Shown: one piece after another, positions 5,570-5,623 of the stretch
How positions within the stretch are numbered: the first letter of the stretch is position 1
Layout: the number at the start of each line of letters is the position of its first letter
NCBI GenBank assembly: GCA_051871515.1
Contig: JBJECY010000123.1
Coordinates: 1-5,623, forward strand
DNA length: 5,623 nucleotides
Source of the DNA: SFTJ01 sp051871515
GTDB lineage: Bacteria; Bacteroidota; Bacteroidia; Bacteroidales; Muribaculaceae
Direction: 5' to 3'
Translations under genes and position numbers: made by a program
Notes under the pieces: generated by a model
Told to the model about the DNA's origin: nothing
Database searches by the model: none
The model's input: the letters and a program-made list of their open reading frames with translations, nothing else

Positions 5570-5600
5570 TTTGCCAGTTCGGGAAAAAGGTGTAACTTTG
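5570..5600 (+). promoter_or_regulatory. Bacteroidota-type promoter for a gene beyond the right edge
   Basis: TTTG (5570-5573) and TAACTTTG (5593-5600) are both perfect matches to the -33 and -7 elements, with 19 bp between them. Transcription should begin near 5604-5607. The first bases can form a small hairpin (CTTTC 5607-5611, GAAAG 5618-5622). What is transcribed lies outside the window. The 207 bp between the asnS terminator and the window end otherwise show no gene. Confidence 0.85.
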
Positions 5601-5623
5601 CACTCGCTTTCGGGGATGAAAGG

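Overview
The window looks like chromosomal DNA from a Bacteroidota species, most likely of the order Bacteroidales. Three things point there. The promoters fit the Bacteroidota pattern (TTTG, about 19-22 bp, then TAnnTTTG). Every start codon sits in an A/T-rich leader with no Shine-Dalgarno sequence. The gene order is purB, a low-complexity-tailed RsuA/RluB-type pseudouridine synthase, then asnS. I cannot give genus or species from sequence alone.

Layout: 1-167 holds no gene I can name. A tRNA-Val(UAC) gene on the minus strand (217-291) has its own promoter (320-351) and a strong intrinsic terminator (168-209). Diverging from it is an equally good plus-strand promoter (378-410). Its start point is followed at once by a roughly 148-nt stretch whose two ends pair in an 11-bp stem (416-426 with 553-563), enclosing a large bubble and a second long hairpin. 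This shape recalls 6S RNA, and it is either a separate small RNA or a structured purB leader. purB (640-1983), adenylosuccinate lyase, follows. A 377-bp gap with a GC-rich half and an AT-rich half carries a candidate promoter (-7 box at 2198-2205) and a perfect GNRA-loop hairpin just before the next start. The pseudouridine synthase (2361-3689) has an N-terminal tail of 13 Gly-Gly-Tyr repeats rich in Gln, Asn and Arg, ahead of the usual S4 and catalytic domains. After another GC-rich gap (3690-3943) with an 11-bp inverted repeat comes asnS (3944-5347), which ends in a clear terminator (5394-5443). A textbook promoter (5570-5600) at the right edge drives something beyond the window.

Together the genes serve AMP/IMP synthesis (purB), ribosomal RNA modification (pseudouridine synthase), asparaginyl-tRNA charging (asnS) and valine decoding (tRNA-Val). 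This is a housekeeping, growth-linked cluster with no mobile element, phage or defence gene seen. The points most worth a second look are the 6S-like RNA candidate upstream of purB, the repeat tail of the pseudouridine synthase, and the untranslated hairpins before the pseudouridine synthase and asnS.
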